From Accumulibacter sp. (lineage in GTDB: Bacteria > Pseudomonadota > Gammaproteobacteria > Burkholderiales > Rhodocyclaceae), in contig JACKLX010000004.1 of assembly GCA_024235695.1 (NCBI GenBank), forward strand, positions 186,001 to 250,000: a DNA stretch of 64,000 nucleotides, given 5' to 3'. The notes below the pieces were generated by a model. The model searched no databases, was not told the DNA's origin, and saw only the letters and a program-made list of their open reading frames with translations. Position 1 is the stretch's first letter; every line of letters begins with the position of its first letter. A program made the translations under genes and the position numbers. Below are positions 19,231 to 27,797 of the stretch, piece after piece.

Positions 19231-20298
19231 TCAGAGTTCCGGATACATCCGGCCGCGGTTGAAGACCTCTTGCGGATCGAAGGCAAGCTTCAGATTGCGG
19301 TGAATTCGCGCCAACGGCGGCGGCAAGGGCTGAAAGATGCCGGCCGCGGCCTTCAAGGCGTCGTCGGCGCGGAACAGCGTGGCATGCCCACCAGCCCTCG
19401 CCGCGGCCACGCGGAGCGCCGGCGCATCGCCGGCACGCAGCCAGCGCTGCGCGCCACCCCACTCGATCAGCGTCGGCCCGAGCGCCTGCGGCGCTGCCAC
19501 CGAAGGCAAAGAGAGGCGCCACAAGGGCTCGTCACCGGCGAAGAAGGCGTGCGTCTGCTCGCGAATGGCCTCCCAGAACGCGTCCGCGTCGCCGTCAGGC
19601 AGGGGCTCACCGGCCAGCGTTCGCTGTGCGGCGGCGACCGCCGCGGCGGCCCCCGACAGACGGACGGTGAGCGCGCCGTCATGCCAGACCGAGGCGGAGA
19701 TCGGCAGCGGCCGGCCGCCCCATTCGTTGAGCCTGGCCAGGGCGCCGGCCTCGTCGATGGCAAAGCGCAGGCTCTGCTCGGCCACCGGCAGCGGCAGCAC
19801 CTTGAGCGACACCTCGAGCACCACTCCGAGCGTCCCGAGGCTGCCGGCCATCAAGCGCGCGACGTCGTAACCGGCGACGTTCTTCATCACCTGGCCGCCA
19901 AAGGAGAGTACTTCGCCGAGCCCGTTGACCATCTTGACGCCGAGCACGAAATCGCGCACCGCACCGACCGCCTGCCGACGCGGTCCCGACAGGCCGCTGG
20001 CGAGCATGCCGCCGACGGTCGCCGTCGGCCCGAAATGCGGCGGCTCGAAGGCCAGCCACTGCCCCTTGTCAGCCAGCGTCGCGGCCAGTTCGACGAGCGG
20101 TGTTCCGGCACGCGCGGTGATCACCAGTTCGGTCGGCTCGTAGGCGACGATGCCGCGATAGCTGCCGACCTCGAGCCGTTCGCCGTCTTGCCGGCCACCG
20201 TAGAAATCCTTGCTGCCGCCACCGCAGATCGCCAGCGCTTCTCCCGACCTCGCCGCGTCGGCGATCCGCTGCGTCCAGTTGTCGATCAAGCTAGCCAT
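19231..20298 (-). CDS. glcE: Glycolate oxidase FAD-binding subunit
   Basis: The 355-residue GlcE belongs to the FAD-linked oxidase family but is shorter than GlcD. The FAD-binding half has AICGGGSKDFYGG, then PTATVGGMLASGLSGPRR and GSLGTLGVVLEVSLKVLP. The ending (RGRMYPEL) is typical of the family. The ATG at 20298 shares one base with the glcD stop (TGATG), so translation is coupled. It works with GlcD and GlcF as one enzyme. Confidence 0.95.
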   Translation of the reverse strand: MASLIDNWTQRIADAARSGEALAICGGGSKDFYGGRQDGERLEVGSYRGIVAYEPTELVITARAGTPLVELAATLADKGQWLAFEPPHFGPTATVGGMLASGLSGPRRQAVGAVRDFVLGVKMVNGLGEVLSFGGQVMKNVAGYDVARLMAGSLGTLGVVLEVSLKVLPLPVAEQSLRFAIDEAGALARLNEWGGRPLPISASVWHDGALTVRLSGAAAAVAAAQRTLAGEPLPDGDADAFWEAIREQTHAFFAGDEPLWRLSLPSVAAPQALGPTLIEWGGAQRWLRAGDAPALRVAAARAGGHATLFRADDALKAAAGIFQPLPPPLARIHRNLKLAFDPQEVFNRGRMYPEL

Positions 20299-21779
20299 CA
20301 CAGGCTCGGCGAAGTAACAGCCGCGCCGGCGCGCGCCTGGGTGTACTCGCGACAACGCGCCAGCGTCGGCACGCCCTTGCCGGGATTGAGCAGGCCATGC
20401 TCGTCGAAGGCCGCCTTGAGCCGGTGAAAGGCGTCGATCTCGGCGAGCGTGAACTGCTCGGCCATGACGTCTATCTTTTCGAGTCCGACGCCGTGCTCTC
20501 CGGTGATGGTGCCGCCGAAGCTGACCGACAACTCGAGGATCTCGGCGCCGAAGGCCGCCGCACGTTCCAGCTCGCCCGGCTGGTTGGCGTCGTACATGAT
20601 CAATGGGTGCAGATTGCCATCGCCGGCGTGGAAGACGTTGGCGCAGCGCAGCGCGTATTTTTCCGACAACCGGTTGATCGCCGCCAGCATCTCGGCCAGG
20701 CGCTTGCGCGGAATCGTGCCATCCATGCACAGGTAGTCGGGAGTGATTCGTCCGACCGCCGGAAACGCCGCCTTGCGGCCGGCCCAGAACTTCAGCCGCT
20801 CGCTCTCGTTCTGCGAGACACGAATCCCCGCGGCGCCGCTCTTCTCGAGCACCGCCGTCATCCGGCCGATCTCTTCGGCGACTTCTTCGGGGGTGCCGTC
20901 CGACTCGCAGAGCAGGATCGCCTCGGCGTCCATGTCGTAACCGGCGTTGACGTAGGGCTCGACGGCGTGAATCGCCTTCTTGTCCATCATTTCCAGGCCG
21001 GCGGGAATGATCCCGGCGGCGATGATGCTGGCCACCGCATCGCCGGCCCGCCGGACGTCGGCAAAGGACGCGATCACCACCTGTGCCAGCTCGGGCTTCG
21101 GAGTCAGCCTGACGGTCACCTCGGTAATCATCGCCAGCAGTCCCTCCGAGCCGTTGAGCAGCGCCAGCAGATCGTAGCCCGGCGCATCGAGCGCGGCATT
21201 GCCGAACTCGACGATCTCCCCCGCGATGGTCAGGGCGCGCACGCGCAGGACGTTGTGCACCGTCAAGCCGTATTTCAGGCAATGGACGCCGCCGGCGTTC
21301 TCGGCGACATTGCCACCGATGGTGCAGGCGATCTGCGAGGACGGATCGGGCGCATAGTACAGCCCGTACGGCGCTGCCGCCTCGGACACCGACAGGTTGC
21401 GCACCCCGGGCTGCACCACCGCGGTACGCGACAGGGGGTCGACGCGGACGATCCTCTTGAGCTTGGCCAGCGAGACCAGAACGCCGTCACGATGCGGCGT
21501 CGCGCCACCCGAAAGGCCGGTCGCGGCACCGCGTGCCACCACCGGCACGCGCAATTCGTAACAGACGCGGAGGATTGCCTGCGCCTGCGCTTCGTTCTCC
21601 GGCAAGGCGACCAGCAAGGGCAACTGCCGGTAGGCGGTCAGGCCGTCGCAGTCGTAGGGCCGCATTTCTTCCTCTTCGGCGAGCAGCGCCGCCGCTGGCA
21701 GCACCTCGCACAGGCGCCGGATCAAGGCCTGCCGGTCAAGCGTCAAGCGCCGATCGGCAGCGGTCGTTGCAATGCTCAT
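20298..21779 (-). CDS. glcD: Glycolate oxidase, FAD-linked catalytic subunit
   Basis: This 493-residue FAD-linked oxidase has the expected binding motif VVARGAATGLSGGATP, then CTIGGNVAENAGGVHCLKYG. The C-terminal domain has HAGDGNLHP, the active-site block GTITGEHGVG and a NPGKG-type end. It oxidises glycolate (or a related 2-hydroxy acid such as lactate) and passes electrons to GlcF. The ATG at 21779 has a GAGGAAAG ribosome site. It heads the glcDEF unit, 60 bases downstream of the GntR regulator that probably controls it. Confidence 0.95.
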   Translation of the reverse strand: MSIATTAADRRLTLDRQALIRRLCEVLPAAALLAEEEEMRPYDCDGLTAYRQLPLLVALPENEAQAQAILRVCYELRVPVVARGAATGLSGGATPHRDGVLVSLAKLKRIVRVDPLSRTAVVQPGVRNLSVSEAAAPYGLYYAPDPSSQIACTIGGNVAENAGGVHCLKYGLTVHNVLRVRALTIAGEIVEFGNAALDAPGYDLLALLNGSEGLLAMITEVTVRLTPKPELAQVVIASFADVRRAGDAVASIIAAGIIPAGLEMMDKKAIHAVEPYVNAGYDMDAEAILLCESDGTPEEVAEEIGRMTAVLEKSGAAGIRVSQNESERLKFWAGRKAAFPAVGRITPDYLCMDGTIPRKRLAEMLAAINRLSEKYALRCANVFHAGDGNLHPLIMYDANQPGELERAAAFGAEILELSVSFGGTITGEHGVGLEKIDVMAEQFTLAEIDAFHRLKAAFDEHGLLNPGKGVPTLARCREYTQARAGAAVTSPSL

Positions 21780-21839
21780 GGGCTTTCCTCGGAGAGGGTT
21801 GACGACGGTGAGCGGCGCGTGCGGCGGCGTCGAAGATGC

Positions 21840-22607
21840 TCAGCGGACATCACCGCGGCGCTCGCTGATCAGATCGTCGGCGAGTTCGACAGCCACTCGC
21901 CGGGCGGCGCAGCGCACATGCTCGTGGGCATGACGGCGCGCGCCGGCGGCATCGCCGGCGGCGATCGCCTGGTAGATGCGCCGGTGTTCGGACTGCGCCG
22001 ACTCAGGCAGGACACCGTGGCGACCCGGCATCGTCCACGCCAGACGACGCGACTCGGAAAAATGACGGCCGAGGAACTCCAGCAGGCGATGCGCGTAGCT
22101 GTTATGCGCTGCCGCGGCGATCGCCAGATGAAAATCGTCATCGGCTTCGGAACCGTCGCTGCCGGTAGCCACGGCGTCGTCCATCGCGAGCAGGAAGCAC
22201 TGCATGGTGGTCACGTCGGCCGGCCGGCGACGGCGCGCAGCAAGTTCGGCAATCGAGCTTTCGACCATCGCTCGCAACTCGAAGATCTCGCGCAACTCGA
22301 CCAGCGCCGGCGCGTCGCCTTGGCAGAAGCGAAAGTTGAGGCTTTTTGGTGCCAGCGCGACGAATGCACCCGCCCCCTGCCGCGTCTCGACACGCCCATC
22401 GGCCTTGAGACGCGCCACCGCTTCACGAACCACCGCCCGACTGACGCCAAAGCTTTCGGCGAGAGCTTTTTCGGCCGGCAAGCGCTGACCGGGCCTGATC
22501 TCGCCACGCGCGATTTTTCCCTCGAGAGCAAGCGAGACTTCCTCACTCAGGCGAGGCCGCCGAACGATTCTCGTCGGCTCACTGTGCTTCAGCTCGTTGG
22601 TGAACAT
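21840..22607 (-). CDS. FadR-family (GntR) transcriptional regulator
   Basis: This 255-residue regulator has an N-terminal winged helix-turn-helix (LRPxPRLSEE-type start, with RLPAEKALAESFGVSRAVVREA). A C-terminal FCD ligand-binding domain follows, with DDDFHLAIAAAAHN and EHRRIYQAIAAGD. FCD regulators such as GlcC, LldR and PdhR sense small organic acids. Its position in front of glcDEF on the same strand makes glycolate or a related acid the likely ligand. The ATG at 22607 is chosen; an in-frame TTG at 22628 lies within the apparent operator and is less likely. Confidence 0.9.
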   Translation of the reverse strand: MFTNELKHSEPTRIVRRPRLSEEVSLALEGKIARGEIRPGQRLPAEKALAESFGVSRAVVREAVARLKADGRVETRQGAGAFVALAPKSLNFRFCQGDAPALVELREIFELRAMVESSIAELAARRRRPADVTTMQCFLLAMDDAVATGSDGSEADDDFHLAIAAAAHNSYAHRLLEFLGRHFSESRRLAWTMPGRHGVLPESAQSEHRRIYQAIAAGDAAGARRHAHEHVRCAARRVAVELADDLISERRGDVR

Positions 22608-22617
22608 CGCGATCCGG

Positions 22618-22628
22618 TTGTCTGACAA
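22618..22628 (-). promoter_or_regulatory. FadR-type operator at the gntR promoter
   Basis: TTGTCTGACAA matches the FadR/LldR-family consensus TNGTNNNACNA exactly. It sits in a longer dyad with 6-base arms (GTTGTC and GACAAC around a single base, 22617-22629). It lies 10 bases ahead of the regulator's ATG and just downstream of the candidate -10, a position that suits autorepression. Confidence 0.65.
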
Positions 22629-22637
22629 CTTGGCGGC

Positions 22638-22665
22638 AGCATACTACAAGCGGCGCTCGACGCAA
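22638..22665 (-). promoter_or_regulatory. Candidate sigma-70 promoter of the gntR-glcDEF unit
   Basis: On the minus strand TTGCGT (22660-22665) and TATGCT (22638-22643) are 16 bases apart. Transcription would start at about 22630, inside the FadR-type operator. Confidence 0.45.
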
Positions 22666-22872
22666 TATGCCTTGTCGATCGAGCTCCGCAGCACGCGCTT
22701 GTCGAAAACGATACCAGAGCAAGAGACCCCGAACGGCGCGAGCAGTCGCCATTTGCCGGGATGTAGCGGATTCCCGATTCGGACCAATCCGTCGACCACA
22801 CCAGTTGGCGACGATACGGCCATTCGCCTTGCTCGTCCTTGCCCGCACTTGTGCTGGCACAACAAGGTCGTC

Positions 22873-22892
22873 TTGTTGACCCACGTCAACAA
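22873..22892. promoter_or_regulatory. Perfect 8-base inverted repeat, possible operator
   Basis: Arms TTGTTGAC and GTCAACAA flank CCAC. It does not fit the FadR consensus in spacing. It lies about 245 bases from the regulator gene and 275 from the exoprotein gene. Confidence 0.5.
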
Positions 22893-23041
22893 TCATGCAT
22901 TGCCACCAGCAAGAGCCTATCCCGCCTTGTAGCATGGTTTTGGCACTACTGGTCGAGCGTGAATGCAGCGGGTTTTCGTACTGCGACATCGGCCATCACA
23001 CGGTTTCCCACGACTTATCTTGAGAGGGCTGTCGAAAAATT

Positions 23042-23057
23042 CTTGAGCGTTCTCAAG
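23042..23057. promoter_or_regulatory. Perfect 6-base inverted repeat upstream of the exoprotein
   Basis: Arms CTTGAG and CTCAAG flank CGTT. It lies about 110 bases before the exoprotein start codon. It could be an operator or an RNA hairpin in the leader. Confidence 0.4.
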
Positions 23058-23167
23058 GAGTTTATTCGGCATTGACGCGACGTGACTTGGTCGCAGTCGT
23101 CGTGTCATCCCTCGGGGAGTGCTGAAAAATCTCTTCGATGGCGCTTGATCTTTCCCGGGAGGAAATC

Positions 23168-26100
23168 ATGAAGCGCACATCGCTCAATCACGTCTATCGC
23201 ATCGTCTGGAGCCAGGTGCTGGACGCCTGGGTGGCCGTCGCCGAGATCGCGCACGGTCGCGGCAAGAGCAAGACTTCGAGGAAATCAAGGGCGTCGATTG
23301 GCCGGCTGATCGCGGCGATCGTCTCGCTCTCCGCCACCCTGGCGCAGGCAGCGCCGGCCGGAGGCCAGATCGCCGCGGGCTCCGGCAGTATTTCGCAGTC
23401 GGGGTCCACGACCACTGTCCAGCAGGCCAGCTCGAAGCTCTCGGTCAACTGGGCGAGCTTCAACCTCGCACCGCAAGAGGCGGTCAATTTCGTTCAGCCA
23501 TCGGCCGCCGCGATTGCCGTCAACCGCATTTTCGACACCAACGGCTCGCAGATCCTCGGCCAGCTCAACGCCAACGGACAGGTCTACCTGATCAACCCGA
23601 ACGGCATCGTCTTCGGCCAGGGCGCACAGGTGAACGTCGGCGGCCTGGTGGCGTCGACGCTCGACCTCAATGACGCCTCGCTCAACGGCGACGCCCGCCG
23701 CTTCAGCGGCAACGGCGGCGGTAGCATCGTCAACCTCGGAACGATCAACGCCGCCAGGGGTGGCTACGTCGCGCTGCTCGGCAATCAGGTCAGCAACCAG
23801 GGCGTGATCACCGCGCAGCTCGGCACCGTCGCCCTCGCCGCGGGCAGTGCCGCGACGCTGACCTTCAGCGGCAACAGCCTGGTGGCCATGCAGGTGGACC
23901 AGAGCGTGTTGAACAGCCTGGCCGAAAATGGCGGCCTGATCCGGGCCGATGGCGGCCTGGTCGCCATGACCGCCGGTGCAAGAAACGCGCTGCTCGCCAG
24001 CGTCGTGAACAACACCGGCATCATCGAAGCGCGCACCGTCGAAGACCATAACGGCACCATCGTCCTGCTCGGTGGCATGCAGGCGGGGCAGGCAAAGGTC
24101 GGCGGTACGCTCGACGCGTCGGCGCCGAACGGCGGCAACGGCGGCTTCATCGAAACGAGTGCGGCGCAGGTAAAAGTGGCGAACGACGCCAGGGTGACCA
24201 CGGCGGCACCCCTGGGGAACCACGGCTCCTGGCTGATCGACCCACAGGACTTCAGCGTCGCGGCGAGCGGCGGCGACATTTCCGGCGCGACGCTGTCGAC
24301 CACCCTCGGCAGCACGCCGGTGACGATCCAGAGCAGCGGCGGCGGCAGCACCGGATCGGGCAACATCGACGTCGACGACGCGCTCTCGTGGAGCGCCGAC
24401 ACGACGCTGACGCTGACCGCCTCGAAGCACGTCAACGTCAATGCCAACATCACCGCGACCGGCAATGCGGCGGGACTGGCGATCAACGCCAACACCGCCA
24501 ACGGCAGCGAGACGGCAAGCGGCGACGGCGCTTTCAATCTGAAGAGCGGCGCGTCGATCACGCTGTCCGGTAGCAATCCAAATCTGTCGATCGGCGGCAC
24601 GGCCTACACGGTAATCAACAGCCTCGGCGTCGCGGGGGATACCTCGGCAACGACCCTGCAGGGGATGAACGGCGATCTGGCCGGGCATTACGCGTTGGGC
24701 AGCGACATCGATGCGACGGCAACGTCGATATGGCGCTTTACGCCAATTGGGAAATTCGCCACACCATTCGGCGGCGTATTCGACGGGCTGGGCCATACCA
24801 TCAGCAATCTCATCATCGATCAGGTACAAGGCGTCGATCTCGGTCTTTTCGCAGTGACGGTCACGGGTTCAGTGATTGCTAACGTCGGTCTTATTGGCGG
24901 CAGCGTGAGCGGCTCGCGTTTGGTCGGTGGGCTGATCGGGAGGAACGATGGCACGATTCGCAACAGCTACGCCACGGGCAACGTAAGTGCTCGTAATGAT
25001 TTAGTCGGCGGGCTGGTTGGGGGCAACAGTGGCACGATTCTCAATAGTTACGCCACGGGCAACGTGACCGGCTACGTTTTTGTGGGCGGGCTGGTTGGGC
25101 ACAACAGTGGCACGATTCGCAACAGCTACGCCACGGGCAGCGTGAGCGGAAACAACGTAGTCGGCGGGCTGGTGGGGCAAAACCAGAGCACGATCAAAGA
25201 CAGTTACTTCGCAGGCAGTGTGAGCGGAACTACCCACGTTGGCGGGCTAGTAGGGAGCAACGAGAACTCCGGCAACTTCGGCAGCATCACCAACGCCCAC
25301 TACAACGTCGAAAGGGTGACGGTTAACGGCAGCCAGGCGCTTACCTTAGGTGGCCTGTACGATCTCCAGTATCAGGATTGGTTGAACCATGGCATGTCGC
25401 TAGACATTGCCAACTATGCGAGCAGCCTAGCTTGGGACGGCGTCAGCGGACATTACCGCATTGCCAACGCGCAGGGACTGAAGGATCTGCTGGGATTTGC
25501 TGACAATGGCACTTACAAGTTCGAACTGGCGGCGGACATCGACCTCTCGGGGACCCCCGGGCTCTGGATTCCCTATTTTTCTGGCGCAGAATTTGACGGC
25601 GCCGGCCACACCCTCAGCAACCTCACCGTTGACCTGCCGTTTGTCCCGTACGTGGGCATGTTTGGCATGTTGGCCCACACGAGTACGATTCGTAACCTCG
25701 GTGTTCTCGCCGGCAGCGTGCTCGGCCTTTACCACGTCGGCGGGTTGGTTGGGAATAACGTGGGCGGCATGATCACTAACAGCTACGCCACGGGTGGCCT
25801 AAGTGGTGGAGAAGTTGTCGGCGGGCTCGTGGGAGCTAACTCAGGCACGATCAGCAATAGCTACGCGACGGGCGACGTGAGGGGCACTGGCGACTACTAT
25901 GTTGGTGGTTTGGTGGGGTACAGCCAAGCCGGCACGATCACTAACAGCTACGCCACGGGTAGCCTAAATGGCGGTGCTCGTGTCGGCGGGCTCGTGGGAG
26001 CTAACATAGGCACGACGATCACCAATAGCCACGCCACGGGCGACGTGAGGGGCACTGGCGACGCGGTTGGCGGTTTGGTAGGCTACAGCGAGCAGGGCAT

Positions 26101-27787
26101 CCTCTACGTCCGCGACGGCGCAATCAGCGACAGCTACGCTACGGGCAGCGTCAGCGGCGCGCGCATGGTCGGCGGACTGGTCGGATTCGCCATGGGAGGA
26201 ATCATCAGCAACAGCTACGCGTCGGGCAACGTGAGCGGCACTATCGCCTATGTTGGCGGTTTGGTGGGGTACAACGGCCGGACCATCAGCAACAGCTACG
26301 CCACGGGAAGTGTGCTTGGCCTGGAGAGCGTCGGCGGCTTGGTGGGAATCAACAGCGGTAGCGTCAGCACGAGCTACGCCACGGGGAATGTAACCGAAAC
26401 CGGTGGTCAGCAAGCGCAAAGCGCAGGTGGGTTGGTGGGAGACAACTTCGGCACAATCAGCAACAGCTACGCTGCCGGCAGTGTGAGTAGCATGAACTCC
26501 GTCGGTGGTCTGGTCGGCTACAACAGCGGCACGATCAGCAACAGTTACGCTACGGGCAGTGTCAGCGGTCTGAGCCTCGTCGGTGGGCTGGTTGGCTACA
26601 ACACTGGCACGATCAGCAACAGCTACGCCGTGGGCAGTGTGAGCGGTACGAACTACGTCGGCGGGTTGGTCGGCTACACCCCTTATACGGTCACCAGCAG
26701 CTTCTGGGACATCGAGACCTCCGGCCAGACGAACTCGACCGGCGGCACAGGGATGAGCACCGCGCAGATGCAGCAACAGGGCAATTTCACCTCGGCCACT
26801 AGTGCCAACGGCCACGTGAATCCGGCCTGGGACTTCGGTGACACCTGGGTGATGTACGACACGCACACCTACCCGCTCCTGCGCGCCTTCATGTCGCCGC
26901 TGACGGTGAGCGCGAACTTCAGCAAGACCTATGACGGGCTGCCTTACGCGGTGGCCAGCGGCGTGAGCTATTCGACGCCGCCCAATCTCGCAAACGTGCT
27001 GGGCACCGTCAGCTATGACGGCACAGCGCAGGGCGCAAGGAACGTCGGCAGTTACACGATCACACCCGGCGGGCTGTACTCCAACCAGCAGGGCTACATC
27101 ATCAGCTATGCAGACAGCGCGCTGACCATCGCCCCGGCAACGCTGACCTACGTCGCCACGCCGGCCAGTTTTGCCGCCGGGCAAACGCCGTCCGCCCTGT
27201 CCGGAACGGTGGAGGGCTTCGTCGCCGGCGACGGCCTGGCCAGTTCGACCAGCGGGACGCTGGCCTGGCTGACGGCCGCCAGCGCTTCCAGTCCGGCCGG
27301 ACTGTATGCCATCAACGGTAGCGGGCTCACCGCCACCAACTACATCTTCGCCCAGGCGGCAGGCAACGCCACGGCGCTGACGCTGAATCCCGTCACACCG
27401 CTCGATCCGACAGCCAAGCCACCCTCATCGAACGCCGCGAACTCCGCTACCCCGACCACCACGACTAGCAACGTCACCACCAACACCGCCACGACCAACG
27501 CCACGAACGTTCCGCCGCCGACCCAAGCAGCATCAAATCTGCTGGCGACCACACAACTGCTGACGAACGTTCTGGCGTCGCTGCAGAGCATCGAACCTGA
27601 ACCGCCCGACCCGTCATCGACGCTCACGGTGAACGAGGTTTCCGGCGCACCGCCGGCAGGGGAAACGGCCTCGCCGCCCGCCGGCGACAGAATCGACGTC
27701 CTGTCGAACATTGGCGGCATCGGGCCGACTCTGTACATCGTGAACGGCGGCACGCGCCTGCCAGCCAATCAACTTACCGGGAACTGA
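23168..27787 (+). CDS. Two-partner secretion exoprotein (TpsA adhesin) with GLUG repeats
   Basis: This is a 1,539-residue secreted protein. The N-terminus is an extended signal peptide: an ESPR-like block (HVYRIVWSQVLDAWVAVAE), a basic stretch, a hydrophobic core and cleavage near AQAAP at about residue 61. A haemagglutination-activity (TPS) domain follows at about 65-310, with the NPNGIVFGQG signature recognised by the partner. Residues about 585-1172 hold 17 GGLVG-type GLUG repeats in two blocks. YDG/MBG-like modules follow (FSKTYDG near 1250), then a Thr/Asn/Ala-rich low-complexity tail. The likely role is a surface adhesin or biofilm filament, inferred from the family. The ATG at 23168 has a strong GGAGG site; 10 upstream residues in frame are not part of the signal. 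The transporter gene follows after 10 bases. Confidence 0.9.
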   Translation: MKRTSLNHVYRIVWSQVLDAWVAVAEIAHGRGKSKTSRKSRASIGRLIAAIVSLSATLAQAAPAGGQIAAGSGSISQSGSTTTVQQASSKLSVNWASFNLAPQEAVNFVQPSAAAIAVNRIFDTNGSQILGQLNANGQVYLINPNGIVFGQGAQVNVGGLVASTLDLNDASLNGDARRFSGNGGGSIVNLGTINAARGGYVALLGNQVSNQGVITAQLGTVALAAGSAATLTFSGNSLVAMQVDQSVLNSLAENGGLIRADGGLVAMTAGARNALLASVVNNTGIIEARTVEDHNGTIVLLGGMQAGQAKVGGTLDASAPNGGNGGFIETSAAQVKVANDARVTTAAPLGNHGSWLIDPQDFSVAASGGDISGATLSTTLGSTPVTIQSSGGGSTGSGNIDVDDALSWSADTTLTLTASKHVNVNANITATGNAAGLAINANTANGSETASGDGAFNLKSGASITLSGSNPNLSIGGTAYTVINSLGVAGDTSATTLQGMNGDLAGHYALGSDIDATATSIWRFTPIGKFATPFGGVFDGLGHTISNLIIDQVQGVDLGLFAVTVTGSVIANVGLIGGSVSGSRLVGGLIGRNDGTIRNSYATGNVSARNDLVGGLVGGNSGTILNSYATGNVTGYVFVGGLVGHNSGTIRNSYATGSVSGNNVVGGLVGQNQSTIKDSYFAGSVSGTTHVGGLVGSNENSGNFGSITNAHYNVERVTVNGSQALTLGGLYDLQYQDWLNHGMSLDIANYASSLAWDGVSGHYRIANAQGLKDLLGFADNGTYKFELAADIDLSGTPGLWIPYFSGAEFDGAGHTLSNLTVDLPFVPYVGMFGMLAHTSTIRNLGVLAGSVLGLYHVGGLVGNNVGGMITNSYATGGLSGGEVVGGLVGANSGTISNSYATGDVRGTGDYYVGGLVGYSQAGTITNSYATGSLNGGARVGGLVGANIGTTITNSHATGDVRGTGDAVGGLVGYSEQGILYVRDGAISDSYATGSVSGARMVGGLVGFAMGGIISNSYASGNVSGTIAYVGGLVGYNGRTISNSYATGSVLGLESVGGLVGINSGSVSTSYATGNVTETGGQQAQSAGGLVGDNFGTISNSYAAGSVSSMNSVGGLVGYNSGTISNSYATGSVSGLSLVGGLVGYNTGTISNSYAVGSVSGTNYVGGLVGYTPYTVTSSFWDIETSGQTNSTGGTGMSTAQMQQQGNFTSATSANGHVNPAWDFGDTWVMYDTHTYPLLRAFMSPLTVSANFSKTYDGLPYAVASGVSYSTPPNLANVLGTVSYDGTAQGARNVGSYTITPGGLYSNQQGYIISYADSALTIAPATLTYVATPASFAAGQTPSALSGTVEGFVAGDGLASSTSGTLAWLTAASASSPAGLYAINGSGLTATNYIFAQAAGNATALTLNPVTPLDPTAKPPSSNAANSATPTTTTSNVTTNTATTNATNVPPPTQAASNLLATTQLLTNVLASLQSIEPEPPDPSSTLTVNEVSGAPPAGETASPPAGDRIDVLSNIGGIGPTLYIVNGGTRLPANQLTGN
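24923..26685 (+). repeat. GLUG-type protein repeat array inside the exoprotein
   Basis: I count 17 units containing GGL(V/I)G, most followed by an N-x-GTI-x-NSYATG-type strand, about 26 residues per unit. Five units come first, then an insertion of about 150 residues, then twelve more. The DNA copies are similar but not identical, so the array is old or has been diversified. It should fold as an extended beta-helix. Confidence 0.85.
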
Positions 27788-27797
27788 GAGAAAAAAC

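Larger units (their letters stand above)
22629..23167. promoter_or_regulatory. 539-base intergenic region with two perfect dyads
   Basis: This region separates the leftward glc regulator from the rightward two-partner secretion genes, and no gene is seen in it. It holds TTGTTGAC and GTCAACAA around four bases at 22873-22892, and CTTGAG and CTCAAG around four bases at 23042-23057. Both look like binding sites for dimeric proteins. A strong ribosome site (GGGAGGAAATC) precedes the exoprotein ATG. Confidence 0.6.

Noticed and set aside
19231-21282. 683-codon frame suggesting a fused GlcD-GlcE
   Set aside because: The upstream part is an out-of-frame reading of glcD; the real glcE begins at 20298 after the glcD stop.
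20397-22625. 742-codon open frame on the plus strand across glcD and the GntR gene
   Set aside because: Mirror frame of two well-supported genes; the composition is Arg/His/Gln-rich with no domain.
22930-22950. Sigma-54-like TTGGCAC upstream of the adhesin operon
   Set aside because: No GC dinucleotide lies ten bases after the GG, so the -12 element is missing.
23285-24829. 514-codon minus-strand frame under the exoprotein
   Set aside because: It mirrors the haemagglutinin domain coding sequence; no signal or family is seen.
24923-26685. Possible CRISPR-like or DNA tandem array
   Set aside because: Unit spacing is in codons and the conservation is at protein level (GGLVG); there are no identical repeats separated by unique spacers.
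25964-27184. 406-codon minus-strand frame with repeated units
   Set aside because: The repeats are the reverse complement of the GLUG coding repeats, so the apparent repeat protein is a shadow.
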